Below are positions 33,742 through 43,756 of a stretch of 64,000 nt of DNA, in pieces; the first letter of the stretch is position 1, and each line of letters opens with the position of its first letter. Below the pieces are notes generated by a model. That model was not told where the DNA came from. It saw only the letters and a list, made by a program, of their open reading frames with translations, and made no database searches. The DNA comes from Prevotella sp. (GTDB taxonomy: Bacteria; Bacteroidota; Bacteroidia; Bacteroidales; Bacteroidaceae), in contig JAGAON010000007.1 in assembly GCA_017623655.1 (NCBI GenBank), forward strand, positions 1 to 64,000, written 5' to 3'. Both the position numbers and the translations under genes were made by a program.

Positions 33742-35082
33742 ATGAAGACGAAACATTTTTTTATCATGCTTGCAATGAGCGCAATGGCCTTTCAGGGCGT
33801 TACGGCGCAGGAGACGGAGGAGAAAATAGACGGACAGACGGGCGCAACGACACGCAAGACGGCCGTAGCGCCGGGGAAAGTGAACGATGCGCTGTCACGG
33901 CTGACGTTCGGTGTGTCGGGAAACATTGCCTTGTCACGCAACTTTTACAGTGACAACCCAAGCCGCTACAATCTTCCCGACACTTACAAGGACGCTCCTT
34001 CACACGGCCGGTTCGACATTCCCGAACTGTCATTCAGCATAGGCTACGACTTCGGCAAGGGCTGGAGCTTCGGCACGGAGATAGAGTATGAGCACGGAGG
34101 CGTGGCCACCGCTTACGAGAAAGAAGCCGAGGAAGGCGGAGAATGGGAGTCGGAAACGGAGAAGGGCGGCGAGATTGTGCTGGAAGAGCTGTGGATTCAA
34201 AAGTCTTTCGCACGCTGGGCCAACGTCCGCATCGGGCATATCTCGGTGCCGATAGGCCTTAACAACTCCGCGCACGAGCCCCTTGACTACTTCACCGTAT
34301 ATAATCCGGAGGGCGAAACGACCATCCTGCCGTCCTCATGGCACCAGACCGGCATCGGCTTCTGGGGCGTACGCAAGAAGTTCCGCTATGAAGTGCAGCT
34401 GCTTGCGGGGCTGAACGCCGACGGTTTCTCGTCCGGCACATGGGTCAACGGCGGCACGGTGTCGCCCGTGGAGTTTGAGATTGCCACGAAATACGGCGTG
34501 GCAGCACGCATAGACAACTATTCGGTAAAGGGTCTGCGCATCGGGCTCAGCGGGTATTACGGCCACACGCAGGGCAACAGTTTCCCCACGGAGGAGAATC
34601 AGGTGCAGTATAAGGGCGCGCTGGCGGTAGGCTGTCTTGACTTCACATACGACGACCACAACTGGATTGTGCGCGGACAGGCGGACTACGGTTACCTTGG
34701 TGACACAGAGCAGCTGTCGCTTCTATACAACCGTCTCAACAAGGTGTCACCCTATCACAGCACAAGCCGCGTGAGCGGCAACGCCTACGCCGTGGGCATA
34801 GAGGCCGGTTACGACGTGTTCTCGCAGATAGCCAAGATGAGGAAAGACAAGCAGAAGATGTATGTCTTCGGGCGTTATGAGACGTACAATCCATGCGCTG
34901 ACAACATGACAAAGGACAAATACGCCTACACGAAGGTGCAGCGCATTGCACTGGGCGTGAACTATATGCCGGTAAAAGAGGTGGTGGTGAAGGCCGAATA
35001 CAGCAACCGCCTGCTGAGAAACCGGTACAACAATGAGCCGAGCATCAGCATAGGCGTGGGCTTTACGGGGCAGATACTGTAG
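33742..35082 (+). CDS. Outer-membrane porin-like beta-barrel
   Basis: A 446-residue protein with a signal peptide (MKTKHFFIMLAMSAMAFQGVTA). From about residue 50 on it shows regular amphipathic strands (for example LTFGVSGNIALSRNFYS, LSFSIGYDFGKGWSFGTEIEYE, RIGLSGYYGHT) and ends in an aromatic or hydrophobic last strand (SISIGVGFTGQIL), as needed for BAM assembly. No TonB plug is present. It resembles Bacteroidetes phosphate-selective or general porins, but the solute is unknown. An acidic extracellular-type loop lies near 130-150 (EKEAEEGGEWESETEKGGE). Confidence 0.75.
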   Translation: MKTKHFFIMLAMSAMAFQGVTAQETEEKIDGQTGATTRKTAVAPGKVNDALSRLTFGVSGNIALSRNFYSDNPSRYNLPDTYKDAPSHGRFDIPELSFSIGYDFGKGWSFGTEIEYEHGGVATAYEKEAEEGGEWESETEKGGEIVLEELWIQKSFARWANVRIGHISVPIGLNNSAHEPLDYFTVYNPEGETTILPSSWHQTGIGFWGVRKKFRYEVQLLAGLNADGFSSGTWVNGGTVSPVEFEIATKYGVAARIDNYSVKGLRIGLSGYYGHTQGNSFPTEENQVQYKGALAVGCLDFTYDDHNWIVRGQADYGYLGDTEQLSLLYNRLNKVSPYHSTSRVSGNAYAVGIEAGYDVFSQIAKMRKDKQKMYVFGRYETYNPCADNMTKDKYAYTKVQRIALGVNYMPVKEVVVKAEYSNRLLRNRYNNEPSISIGVGFTGQIL

Positions 35083-35145
35083 GTAATGGAGGCGGAACGC
35101 TATGTTAAAAAGAGCATATCACTTGCCCAATAGCAAATATTTTGG

Positions 35146-35153
35146 TAATTTTG
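35146..35153 (+). promoter_or_regulatory. Promoter of the restriction-modification pair
   Basis: TTG at 35123-35125, 20 bases, then TAATTTTG; start near 35160, 60 bases before the methyltransferase ATG. Confidence 0.6.
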
Positions 35154-35219
35154 CATGGTCAGATGAAGCGGACAAACCATCCGCCTGCATAATATAACAC
35201 TTAGACCGCCGAGCAAATT

Positions 35220-36242
35220 ATGACCGATACCAAAAGCGCAACCAAGAAAAGAGCTTCAAGAAACAGAACCATTACGGTTGTACCGGAGGAGATTCCGCAA
35301 CTGAAACCGTATATCTCCGAGATGGAGGATATACATGATAACGCTGTAACAGACAAACTCATACATGCGGACTTGTATGACTGCATAGACCTGATACCGG
35401 ACAATTATTTTGACCTTATAATCATAGACCCTCCTTATAACCTTGACAAAGACTTCCATGGCGATAAGTTTTCCGCCATGAAAGTCGGCGATTACGAGGA
35501 TTACCTGCGCAGTTGGTTCCACAAAGTGTGTGACAAACTGAAAGACAACGGTACTCTTTACATGTGCGGGGACTGGAAATGCACATCGTCAATGCAAAGG
35601 GTTATAGAAGAAAGGCTGACTATAATAAACCGCATTTCATGGCAGAGGGAGAAAGGACGGGGCGCGAAAAGTAATTGGAAGAACGGCATGGAAGACATCT
35701 GGTTCGCCGTTAAGAATACGAAAGATTATCACTTCTGCGTCGAGGATGTGATGATAAGGCGCAAGGTTATAGCCCCTTATAAGATAGACGGACAGCCGAA
35801 AGACTGGGAGGAAACCAACGAAGGCAATTTCAGAACCACTTATCCCTCCAACTTCTGGGATGACATAAGCATCCCGTTCTGGTCCATGCCGGAGAACACA
35901 GACCACCCGACACAAAAGCCGGAGAAACTGTACGCAAAACTGATTTTGGCTTCTTCAAAGCCCGGTGACATCATTTTCGACCCGTTTCTCGGTAGCGGTA
36001 CGGCTGCCGTAGTGGCCAAGAAGCTTGGCCGCCACTACTGCGGTATAGAGAAAAACTATGAATATTGCCTTTGGGGAGCCAAGCGTTTGGCTTATGCCGA
36101 CAACGACACCTCCATACAAGGTTATTCCGATGGGGTCTTTTGGGAACGCAACACATTGAATATGCAGCAGAAGGAAGAGAGGCAGACACGACGGAAAACC
36201 GTAGGGAGCAAAGCCAGGAGGGAACTTAAATTACCCTTTTGA
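35220..36242 (+). CDS. Type II DNA methyltransferase, beta-class
   Basis: A 340-residue S-adenosylmethionine-dependent N6-adenine or N4-cytosine methyltransferase that would protect host DNA. Motif IV DPPYN at 70-74 precedes motif I (DPFLGSGT, 254-261), the beta-class order; DPPY favours adenine. SWQREKGRGAKSNWKNGMEDIWFA lies in the middle. The N-terminal 30 residues are basic. It is followed 22 bases later by an endonuclease gene on the same strand. Base composition is lower in G+C than neighbours, fitting acquisition by transfer. The recognition site is unknown. Confidence 0.9.
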   Translation: MTDTKSATKKRASRNRTITVVPEEIPQLKPYISEMEDIHDNAVTDKLIHADLYDCIDLIPDNYFDLIIIDPPYNLDKDFHGDKFSAMKVGDYEDYLRSWFHKVCDKLKDNGTLYMCGDWKCTSSMQRVIEERLTIINRISWQREKGRGAKSNWKNGMEDIWFAVKNTKDYHFCVEDVMIRRKVIAPYKIDGQPKDWEETNEGNFRTTYPSNFWDDISIPFWSMPENTDHPTQKPEKLYAKLILASSKPGDIIFDPFLGSGTAAVVAKKLGRHYCGIEKNYEYCLWGAKRLAYADNDTSIQGYSDGVFWERNTLNMQQKEERQTRRKTVGSKARRELKLPF

Positions 36243-36264
36243 AAACATGCAAGACAAATAGATT

Positions 36265-36921
36265 ATGACACAAATAGATTTAGATGACATAGCAAATAAG
36301 GTGTTAGAAGTTCTCAACTCAAACGGAACAGATATAGTAAAAGGCTCTTCCCTCAACTCGCCCCGTGCGGTAGGAGATGCTGTTCAAGAGTTCCTTGCCG
36401 GCGATAACGGACTTGCCACTATACTGAAAGACTTATGCATACAGGTTGATAACGACTTTACCAGACGCTCAATGGAAGACTTAGCCTTCAAGAGTGGCCA
36501 GGGGAATTACTATGCAATAGATGTAAAGACGCACAATCTCAACACAGCTTTCAACATGCCTAACTTAATATCCGTAAAAAGGTTAGCGCAGTTTTATAAA
36601 AGAAGTGACAACAATTATTTCTGCATCCTTATTGTTTCTTATGTCGTAGAGAGTGGAAGGATAATATATAAGGAATGCCATTTCAAGCCTATTGAGGCCT
36701 TTAATTGGGATTGTTTGACATTCGGAGCCTTGGGATGGGGACAAATACAGATAGCAAACGCTAACATATTAAACTTCCATGACGGCAAAGATATCAACAG
36801 AAGAGATTGGATGATAAAAATGTGTGATATGCTTCAGTTTTTCTATGATGAGGAAATCGGAAAGATAGTGGAACGGAAAACATGGTTTCAAGAGGCCAAA
36901 ACATATTGGAAAAACAAGTGA
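36265..36921 (+). CDS. Type II restriction endonuclease, HincII/EcoRV-like
   Basis: A 218-residue putative endonuclease, cognate to the methyltransferase upstream. It has a PD-(D/E)xK-like core: E71-D72, then 13 residues, then D86 and K88 in AIDVKTHN, followed by MPNLISVKRLAQF. This AxDVKTxN...PNxISxxKLA pattern is what HincII shows; EcoRV has a similar AIDIKT. Length is near HincII and EcoRV (about 245-258) though slightly shorter. G+C is the lowest of any gene here. The family link is inferred from a short motif, so moderate confidence; the cut site cannot be read. Confidence 0.7.
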   Translation: MTQIDLDDIANKVLEVLNSNGTDIVKGSSLNSPRAVGDAVQEFLAGDNGLATILKDLCIQVDNDFTRRSMEDLAFKSGQGNYYAIDVKTHNLNTAFNMPNLISVKRLAQFYKRSDNNYFCILIVSYVVESGRIIYKECHFKPIEAFNWDCLTFGALGWGQIQIANANILNFHDGKDINRRDWMIKMCDMLQFFYDEEIGKIVERKTWFQEAKTYWKNK

Positions 36922-36965
36922 CAAGGTAAATTTTAGCGACAAGGAACAACGGATTCTTATGATTT

Positions 36966-37012
36966 ACGGAGTGTAAGCAAAACTCATTTTTTGCTTACAC
37001 TCCGTGTTTTTT
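36966..37012 (+). terminator. Strong terminator after the restriction-modification pair
   Basis: Perfect 17-bp stem (36966-36982 with 36989-37005), 6-base loop, followed by GTTTTTT. Confidence 0.9.
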
Positions 37013-37190
37013 ACACACTCTGAGAATCGTTCATTTGAAAAATATTTTACAGTGAATACGTACAGTACATTTTTGTTACATCTTTCTAAATAGCTGACAG
37101 AAAGCATATTGAATAAAAACAACTTTGAAAAAGGCAATAAAAAACAGCGGAAAGGGCGGCTTTTTACGCTGTATTATGCCATATTTCACG

Positions 37191-37257
37191 TTACAATCAG
37201 GCCTCTTTTGCAAGACAACCAACACCTGATTACAATGTAATCAGCACCCTTTTGCGG
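37191..37257. repeat. AATCAGCACC array variant
   Basis: AATCAGGCCTCTTTTGC followed by CACCTGATTACAATGTAATCAGCACCC-type units. The rest of the gap 37013-37534 is AT-rich and holds no clear promoter or gene. Confidence 0.65.
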
Positions 37258-37534
37258 TCAGACAGGCAAAATATCATCGTAAAAGGTGGAGCGGAACAAT
37301 GTTTTTTAGCCAAAAGACAAGGTGAAGAAGACATTTGGGAAAAATCATATTATAAGCGAAACAGCGGTTTTGTTTGCAATGTGTAAGTTGGTATATAGCG
37401 GCGGCCGCACGTTCGGGAGACGGCGACAAGCACCTGGAAATAGGGAGCAAAATCTGGAGAAGCGGCGCATTCTTAACTATATTTAACACAAACAAACGGT
37501 GGCGCAAGGTAATAAAACGTAATCCAGTTGCGTT

Positions 37535-38521
37535 TTGATTAATGTGAGAAAGTGTATATACGCCATAGTCGCCACAACTGACAACCAGCTCTTGGGCATA
37601 GTGCTTACAGCGGTGCTGGCACTGGTTTCGCTTGATTCCGGGGCACAGTACGACCCGTATTTCTCGCATTACTTCGATATGCAGCCGTCGTTTAACCCGG
37701 CAGCGGCGGGAAAATCCCCAAAGCTGAACATCACGGGAACGTATGCCATGTCGCTGGCGGGCTTCGAGAACGCGCCGCAGACGGCGTTCATATCGGGCGA
37801 TATGCCGTTTGTAGCGTTGAAAAACATACACGGCGCGGGCTTGCAACTGATGAGCGACAAGTTGGGCTTGTTCTCGCACCAGCGCATTTCCTTGCAGTAT
37901 GCGCTGCGCAAACGGCTCGGGGGAGGATGGCTCTCGGTGGGCGTGCAGCCCGGCATCATAACGGAAAAGTTCAACGGTTCGTCAGTAGATCTGAACGATG
38001 ACTCTGACCCGGTGTTCTCCAAAAGCGACATAAACGGCAATGCCTTTGATCTGGGTGTGGGCATATACTACTCGCGGAACAACTGGTACGCGGGCATAAG
38101 CGCACAGCACCTGACCGCACCTACCGTGCTGCTGGGTGAGACGAACGAGCTGAAGATAGACGGGACGTATTACCTTACGGGCGGAATGGACTTCCAACTG
38201 CCGAACCCGTTGCTGAAAGTGGGCACCTCGGCGGTAGTGAGAACGGACGGGGTGGCGTACAGAGGCGACATCACGGGCAGGCTGATATACAATTATCAGG
38301 GGCGTATGTTCTATGCCGGAGCGACGTACAGCCCCACCAATTCGGTGACGGCACTGGTGGGAGGACAGTTCCAAGGGGTGATAATAGCCTATTCTTTTGA
38401 AATGTTCACCAACGGCATTGACTTCCGGAACGGCTCGCACGAGATTTTCGTAGGATACCAAATGGACGTAAACCTAAGCAAAAAGGGAAAGAACAGACAC
38501 CAGACGACGAGGACATTATAA
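37535..38521 (+). CDS. porP: Type IX secretion membrane protein, PorP/SprF family
   Basis: A 328-residue outer-membrane protein at the head of the type IX operon. The start is TTG at 37535 or GTG at 37544; no ATG precedes the mature region, and an in-frame stop lies at 37520. A hydrophobic segment (LLGIVLTAVLALVSLDSGA) acts as signal peptide, and QYDPYFSHYFDMQPSFNPAAAG is the PorP/SprF family start. The remaining 280 residues are beta-barrel-like (LSVGVQPGIITEKFNG, WYAGISAQHLTAP). PorP proteins anchor and energise the PorKLMN core. It precedes porK by 58 bases. Confidence 0.88.
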   Translation: MINVRKCIYAIVATTDNQLLGIVLTAVLALVSLDSGAQYDPYFSHYFDMQPSFNPAAAGKSPKLNITGTYAMSLAGFENAPQTAFISGDMPFVALKNIHGAGLQLMSDKLGLFSHQRISLQYALRKRLGGGWLSVGVQPGIITEKFNGSSVDLNDDSDPVFSKSDINGNAFDLGVGIYYSRNNWYAGISAQHLTAPTVLLGETNELKIDGTYYLTGGMDFQLPNPLLKVGTSAVVRTDGVAYRGDITGRLIYNYQGRMFYAGATYSPTNSVTALVGGQFQGVIIAYSFEMFTNGIDFRNGSHEIFVGYQMDVNLSKKGKNRHQTTRTL

Positions 38522-38579
38522 CATAATCGGTGTGCGTGACAATATAACTGAACGACTAAACAACAAAACAACTAAATAC

Positions 38580-40037
38580 ATGAACATCAGAAAGACGACA
38601 TTCCTGCTATGCGCCGGCATAATGACCGCGCTGCTGAGCAGTTGCTTCGGAGGCAAACTGACAAGCTCAAGAATGGGTGGAGAGGTGACAGGATATGGCA
38701 GGGGGAAAGGCTTTCAGGAGCCTACTCCCTACGGCATGACATTGGTTAACCGCGGCTCTTTACGCATGGGACTGGAGAACAAGGACTCCCTTTGGGGGAC
38801 GGCGACACCGACGAAGGAGATTTCCGTGGATGGTTTCTGGATGGATGAGACTGAGGTGACGAACGCAAAATACAGACAATTCGTGATGTGGGTGCGTGAC
38901 AGCATTCTCCGTACACGCCTTGCCGACCCGGCATACGGCGGAGACGAGACATACATGATTACCGAAGACAAGAACGGCGACCCCGTAACACCGCACCTGA
39001 ACTGGAAGAAACAGTTGCCGCGGAAGCCTAACGAGGACGAGATGAGAGCCATTGAGAGCCTCTATACCACCAATCCCGTGACGGGAGAGAAACTGCTTGA
39101 CGCGGCGCAGATGAACTACCGCTACGAGATTTACGACTATACGACGGCGGCTTTGCGCAAGAACCGCCTTGAAGCGGCACAGCGTAACCTGAACACCGAC
39201 ATCACCGTGGATCCGGACGAGGTGGTGATGATTTCCAAGGACACGGCATACGTGGACGACGAGGGGCGCATAGTGCGCGAGACTATCAACCGCCCGCTGT
39301 CAGGACCGTGGGACTTTCTCAACACATACATCGTGAACGTATATCCCGACACCACCTGCTGGGTGAACGACTTTCCCAACAGTGACAACGAGGTTTATCT
39401 GCGTAACTACTTCTCCAACCCTACCTTCAACGACTATCCGGTAGTCGGCGTCAGCTGGGAACAGGCCAACGCGTTCTGCGCATGGCGCACGGACTACCTG
39501 CTGAAAGGCCTTGACGGGGCGGCGAAATACATACAGAGATACCGTCTTCCGACAGAGGCGGAATGGGAATTTGCCGCACGCGGCAAGGACGGGACGGAGT
39601 TCCCGTGGGACAATCCGGACGTGAAGAACGGGGACGGATGTTTCTTTGCCAACTTCAAGCCTGACCGCGGAAACTACACAAAGGACGGGAACCTGATAAC
39701 GTCAAAGGCCGGTATCTACGCCGCAAACAGCAACGGACTGTTTGACATGGCCGGAAACGTGGCCGAATGGACATCGACCATATACACGGAAGCCGGCGTT
39801 GACGCCATGAACGACCTCAACCCGCAGCTGGAGTACAAGGCGGCGAAGGAGGATCCGTACCACATGAAGAAGAAATCGGTGCGCGGAGGCTCATGGAAAG
39901 ACCCGGAAAGCTATATCCGTTCGGCGTGGAGAACATGGGAATACCAGAACCAGCCGCGCTCATACATAGGCTTCCGGTGCGTGCGCTCGCTCGCAAGTTC
40001 CACAAGCATGAATGCCAAAGGAAAGAAGAGAAGATAA
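38580..40037 (+). CDS. porK: Type IX secretion lipoprotein PorK/GldK
   Basis: A 485-residue outer-membrane lipoprotein forming the periplasmic PorK-PorN ring. The start at 38580 gives a lipoprotein signal (MNIRKTTFLLCAGIMTALLSSCFGG, lipobox LSSC); the ATG at 38532 would bury it. The remainder is a formylglycine-generating-enzyme-like fold: MDETEVTNAKYRQFVMWV near 80-97, RLPTEAEWEFAARG near 325-338, AGNVAEWT, VRGGSW and YIGFRCVRS. The FGE fold in this family is structural. Spacing to porL is 42 bases. Confidence 0.95.
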   Translation: MNIRKTTFLLCAGIMTALLSSCFGGKLTSSRMGGEVTGYGRGKGFQEPTPYGMTLVNRGSLRMGLENKDSLWGTATPTKEISVDGFWMDETEVTNAKYRQFVMWVRDSILRTRLADPAYGGDETYMITEDKNGDPVTPHLNWKKQLPRKPNEDEMRAIESLYTTNPVTGEKLLDAAQMNYRYEIYDYTTAALRKNRLEAAQRNLNTDITVDPDEVVMISKDTAYVDDEGRIVRETINRPLSGPWDFLNTYIVNVYPDTTCWVNDFPNSDNEVYLRNYFSNPTFNDYPVVGVSWEQANAFCAWRTDYLLKGLDGAAKYIQRYRLPTEAEWEFAARGKDGTEFPWDNPDVKNGDGCFFANFKPDRGNYTKDGNLITSKAGIYAANSNGLFDMAGNVAEWTSTIYTEAGVDAMNDLNPQLEYKAAKEDPYHMKKKSVRGGSWKDPESYIRSAWRTWEYQNQPRSYIGFRCVRSLASSTSMNAKGKKRR

Positions 40038-40079
40038 ACGTCAAACATCAATCCGTAAAACATTAACCATAGCAGCACT

Positions 40080-40961
40080 ATGTCTAAATACAGCAAAATA
40101 AACATAATCTATCTGCTTCAGAAGTGGATGGACAGCGTACCGGGGCAAACCTTCCTCAACTACGCATACTCATGGGGCGCGTCTGTCGTCATACTCGGCA
40201 CGCTATTCAAACTTACTCACCTTCCGGGAGCAGACGCAATGCTGTTCATCGGCATGGGAACGGAGGTGCTTGTGTTCTTCCTGTCAGCATTCGACAGGCC
40301 GTTTGACAAGTCAACCATCGATATGCCGCTGGACAATCACTTCTCAGACGATATATTGGATGAAGCCATGCAGGAGACTGTCCCCGCTCCTGACGAGACT
40401 AAGGCGGCCGCTGTCGTGACGCCGCAACAGGGCAACGGCGTAATGACAGGAGGCACAATAATAATAGGTGGAGGTGCGTCTGCCAAGGCCGAACCCATTA
40501 GTTTCACCGCAAACGACGGGAAAGCCGATGTTAAAAGTGATGCCGCAGCACCGCAAGAGAGCGTTGCAGCCGACGTGGCGGGTGGTGCTTCGCCACAGGT
40601 TATCACGCCGGCTCCGGCGGTAAGTGCCGAGACAGCAGAAGCGATGGAGGCCGCCACGACAAGTTATGTGGACCACCTCAACGAACTGAACGAAATGCTT
40701 GAGAAGGTAGCGGCACAGAGTGCGCGCCTCGCAACGGACAGTGAAGAGATGGAAAACCTTAACCGTACCCTCACTGGAATAAGCCGTGTATATGAGATGC
40801 AGCTTAAATCCGCGTCGCAACAGATTACCACTCAGGACGAAATCAACGAGCAGACACGCCGTATGGCACAGCAGATACAGGAACTGAACGCCATCTATAC
40901 CCGCATGATAGAGGCGATGACAGTGAACATGAACCCGCTGGCAACTGGCAAACAGGGGTAA
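40080..40961 (+). CDS. porL: Type IX secretion motor protein PorL/GldL
   Basis: A 293-residue inner-membrane protein that with PorM forms the proton-driven motor of the system. Two membrane helices at about 21-39 (LNYAYSWGASVVILGTLF) and 49-66 (ADAMLFIGMGTEVLVFFLS) with a conserved Glu in GTEVL. Then comes a long acidic cytoplasmic tail, with a low-complexity Ala/Gly/Pro segment (110-190) and a helical coiled-coil region (205-280). The low-complexity stretch is likely lineage-specific. Confidence 0.93.
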   Translation: MSKYSKINIIYLLQKWMDSVPGQTFLNYAYSWGASVVILGTLFKLTHLPGADAMLFIGMGTEVLVFFLSAFDRPFDKSTIDMPLDNHFSDDILDEAMQETVPAPDETKAAAVVTPQQGNGVMTGGTIIIGGGASAKAEPISFTANDGKADVKSDAAAPQESVAADVAGGASPQVITPAPAVSAETAEAMEAATTSYVDHLNELNEMLEKVAAQSARLATDSEEMENLNRTLTGISRVYEMQLKSASQQITTQDEINEQTRRMAQQIQELNAIYTRMIEAMTVNMNPLATGKQG

Positions 40962-41057
40962 AACAGGGTTGGCGATTGGAGGCCGGAAGAATGCGGACAC
41001 GGCATTGTGCGCAGACGAAAGGCCTGTTATCCAAGCAACAAAACAACTGAATAAAAC

Positions 41058-42608
41058 ATGGCAATCAAAAAGAAACCGATATCCCCACGCCAAAAGATGA
41101 TCAACCTCATGTACGTTGTTCTCATGGCTTTGCTTGCGATGAACGTCTCAACAGAGGTGCTCAACGGCTTCTCCATTGTCGAAGAAGGGCTGAATCGCTC
41201 CACGGACAACGTGTTCAAGGAGAACATCCGCATCTACGATGACTTCGAAGCACAGATGAAAAGCAATCCGCAGAAGACACGGACATGGTATGAAAAGGCG
41301 AAGATGGTGAAGAAAATGAGCGATGAACTCTATTACTTCGCCGAGCAACTGAAATGCGCCATCGTAAAGGAAGCGGACGGCGAAGAGGGGGATGTGAACA
41401 ACATAGAGAACAAGGAGAACCTTGAAGCCGCCGCGCAGGTGATGCTGTCACCGGGCAAAGGCAAAGGGCCGAAGCTGCAAAAGATGATTGAGGACTACCG
41501 TTACAACATGAGCAATATGCTCAATGACGAACGGTTGAAGAAGATAATCAACAGCAATCTGAACACGGATGTATCGGAAAAGGCAAGAGCCTTGGGCAAG
41601 AACTGGCAGGAATACATGTTCGAGAATATGCCGGTAGCCGCTGCCGTGACACTGCTTTCAAAGTTACAGAACGACGTTCGCTATGCGGAAGGCGAGGTAT
41701 TGCATACACTTATCAGCAATGTCGATGTGAAAGACATACGCGTAAACAAGCTGTCGGCGTTCGTGATACCAAATGCCCAGACCATTGTCAGGGGCGACAG
41801 ATTCTCCGCAAAGATTGTGATGGCGGCGATAGACACCACGCAACAGCCGAAGATATACATCGGAGGACGGGAGGTTAACCTGCAAAACAACACCTACGAG
41901 TTCACCGCCGGCAAGACGGGTGACTTCACCTTGAACGGCTATATGACCATGATGGACGGCAACGGCGATGTCATTCGCCGCGATTTCTCGCAGAAATACA
42001 CCGTGGTTGACCCCTCCGCCACCGTTTCGGCAGACCTGATGAACGTGCTGTATGCCGGATATACCAACCCAATCAGCGTGTCAATACCGGGCGTACCGCT
42101 CAATAAAGTGTCGGCAACCATGTCCGGAGGCACATTCACCCCGGTGGGTCCGGGCAAGTATATAGCCAAACCCGCCGCCGTGGGAAAGGACGTTACCATC
42201 ACGGTATCAAGCCTATTGACAGGCAAGCCGCAGCAGATGGGACAGTTCACGTTCCGTGTCCGCAAGCTGCCGGACCCTACTCCTTATATACAAGTGGGCG
42301 ACTCACGCTTCAAGGGCGGCGGTTTGGCGAAAGGCTCGCTGCTCGGTGCCACAGGCATAAAGGCGGCAATAGACGACGGGCTGCTTGACATTGAGTTCAA
42401 GGTGACAGGCTTCGAGGCGATATTCTTTGACAATATGGGCAACGCCATACCGATAGTGAGCAACGGGGCGGCCTTCTCCGCAAGGCAAATGGAGACATTC
42501 CGCAAGCTGTCACGCTCCAAACGCTTCTACATTTCACGCATCAAAGCCATCGGACCAGACGGCATAACACGCCAGTTACCGGCGGCAATGGAGGTAGTTA
42601 TAAAGTAA
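41058..42608 (+). CDS. porM: Type IX secretion motor protein PorM/GldM
   Basis: A 516-residue inner-membrane protein with a single N-terminal helix (about 15-32, LMYVVLMALLAMNVS) and a long periplasmic part: helical domain to about 220, then three beta domains (ADLMNVLYAGYTNPISVSIPG). PorM dimers cross the periplasm, meet the PorK-PorN ring and carry motor torque. The start MAIKKKPISPRQKMINLMY is the family start. A 96-base gap separates it from porL and 18 bases from porN. Confidence 0.95.
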   Translation: MAIKKKPISPRQKMINLMYVVLMALLAMNVSTEVLNGFSIVEEGLNRSTDNVFKENIRIYDDFEAQMKSNPQKTRTWYEKAKMVKKMSDELYYFAEQLKCAIVKEADGEEGDVNNIENKENLEAAAQVMLSPGKGKGPKLQKMIEDYRYNMSNMLNDERLKKIINSNLNTDVSEKARALGKNWQEYMFENMPVAAAVTLLSKLQNDVRYAEGEVLHTLISNVDVKDIRVNKLSAFVIPNAQTIVRGDRFSAKIVMAAIDTTQQPKIYIGGREVNLQNNTYEFTAGKTGDFTLNGYMTMMDGNGDVIRRDFSQKYTVVDPSATVSADLMNVLYAGYTNPISVSIPGVPLNKVSATMSGGTFTPVGPGKYIAKPAAVGKDVTITVSSLLTGKPQQMGQFTFRVRKLPDPTPYIQVGDSRFKGGGLAKGSLLGATGIKAAIDDGLLDIEFKVTGFEAIFFDNMGNAIPIVSNGAAFSARQMETFRKLSRSKRFYISRIKAIGPDGITRQLPAAMEVVIK

Positions 42609-42626
42609 AAATCCCCAACAGAAAGT

Positions 42627-43691
42627 ATGATTAAGCATATCAAAGCAATCGCATTGGCCGGCATAATAGCCCTCTCCGCAATGCAAGCGGCGGCACAACC
42701 TGCCGCAAGACGCAACCAGCAACCGAAAGCCGGGCAGAAGACCACGTCCAAAAGCACCCTCTCCACAAGGGCGCAAATATCCTTTCCTACGGCTCAAAAG
42801 CTCAAAGAAGACGTGGTATGGAGGCGTGACATCTATCGGGAAATAGACCTTACGAAGGGCGAAAACTCCGGTCTCTACTACCCGGTAGAACCTGTCGGTT
42901 CGCAGATGAACCTCTTTACATACCTCTTCAAGCTCGTACTGTCAGGGCAGTTAAAGGCGTATGAATACCGCCTTGACGGCAACGAGTCATTTGAGGCGGA
43001 CGCTGTTGTCAAGCCATTGGCGCTGCTTGACAATTACAACATATACTACGAGCGCAAGGACGGCAGGCTAAAACTCGACAATTCAGACATTCCCTCAGCG
43101 GAAGTAAAGTCATATTATATAAAAGAGTCAGCCTACTACGACCAAGTAACGGCCACTTTCCACAACAAGGTGATAGCCCTTTGCCCCATAATGACACGCG
43201 AAGACGACTTCGGCGACGGTGCTTCCAAGTATCCGTTGTTCTGGGTCAAGTACGACGATGCCGCACCTTTCCTCACAAAACTCACCATCATGACCAGCGA
43301 CATCAACAATGCCGCCACCATGAGTGTTGACGACTACTTCGTGAAAAACATGTATAACGGCACCATATACAAGACAAACAACATGCTGGGCAAGACCCTC
43401 GCGCAATACTGTCCCACAGACTCCGCCATGTCAAAGGAACAGAAACGCATCGAGGGAGAGCTGAAAAAGTTTGAGGAAAACATCTGGGGCGACAAGGCAC
43501 GCAAGGACTCTCTCGACTCAATAGCCAAGGTTGCGGCAGCCAATCCCAAAGCAGCGAAGAAGGCGGCAAAGGCCAATCGCCGTGCAAACAAGGACAAGTC
43601 AACCACGGTAACAAAGAAAACAAAGACACGTTCGTCCTCCTCTTCCTCCGCGTCATCAGCAAGAGTCAGCGTAAGAAGGCAGAGACACTGA
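42627..43691 (+). CDS. porN: Type IX secretion protein PorN/GldN
   Basis: A 354-residue periplasmic protein, partner of PorK in the outer ring. Signal peptide MIKHIKAIALAGIIALSAMQAAA, a proline/glutamine/basic linker, then the conserved VWRRDIYREIDLTKGENSGLYYPVEP, GSQMNLFTYLFKLVLSG and YYIKE stretches. The C-terminus is an unusual lineage-specific basic and serine-rich tail (from about 310, KAAKANRRANKDK then a Ser run). Confidence 0.93.
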   Translation: MIKHIKAIALAGIIALSAMQAAAQPAARRNQQPKAGQKTTSKSTLSTRAQISFPTAQKLKEDVVWRRDIYREIDLTKGENSGLYYPVEPVGSQMNLFTYLFKLVLSGQLKAYEYRLDGNESFEADAVVKPLALLDNYNIYYERKDGRLKLDNSDIPSAEVKSYYIKESAYYDQVTATFHNKVIALCPIMTREDDFGDGASKYPLFWVKYDDAAPFLTKLTIMTSDINNAATMSVDDYFVKNMYNGTIYKTNNMLGKTLAQYCPTDSAMSKEQKRIEGELKKFEENIWGDKARKDSLDSIAKVAAANPKAAKKAAKANRRANKDKSTTVTKKTKTRSSSSSSASSARVSVRRQRH

Positions 43692-43756
43692 TGACGGCCG
43701 GTTCCTTTCCACCATCAAAAGGCAACAAGACATAACCCAAATAAAAACAAATCATT

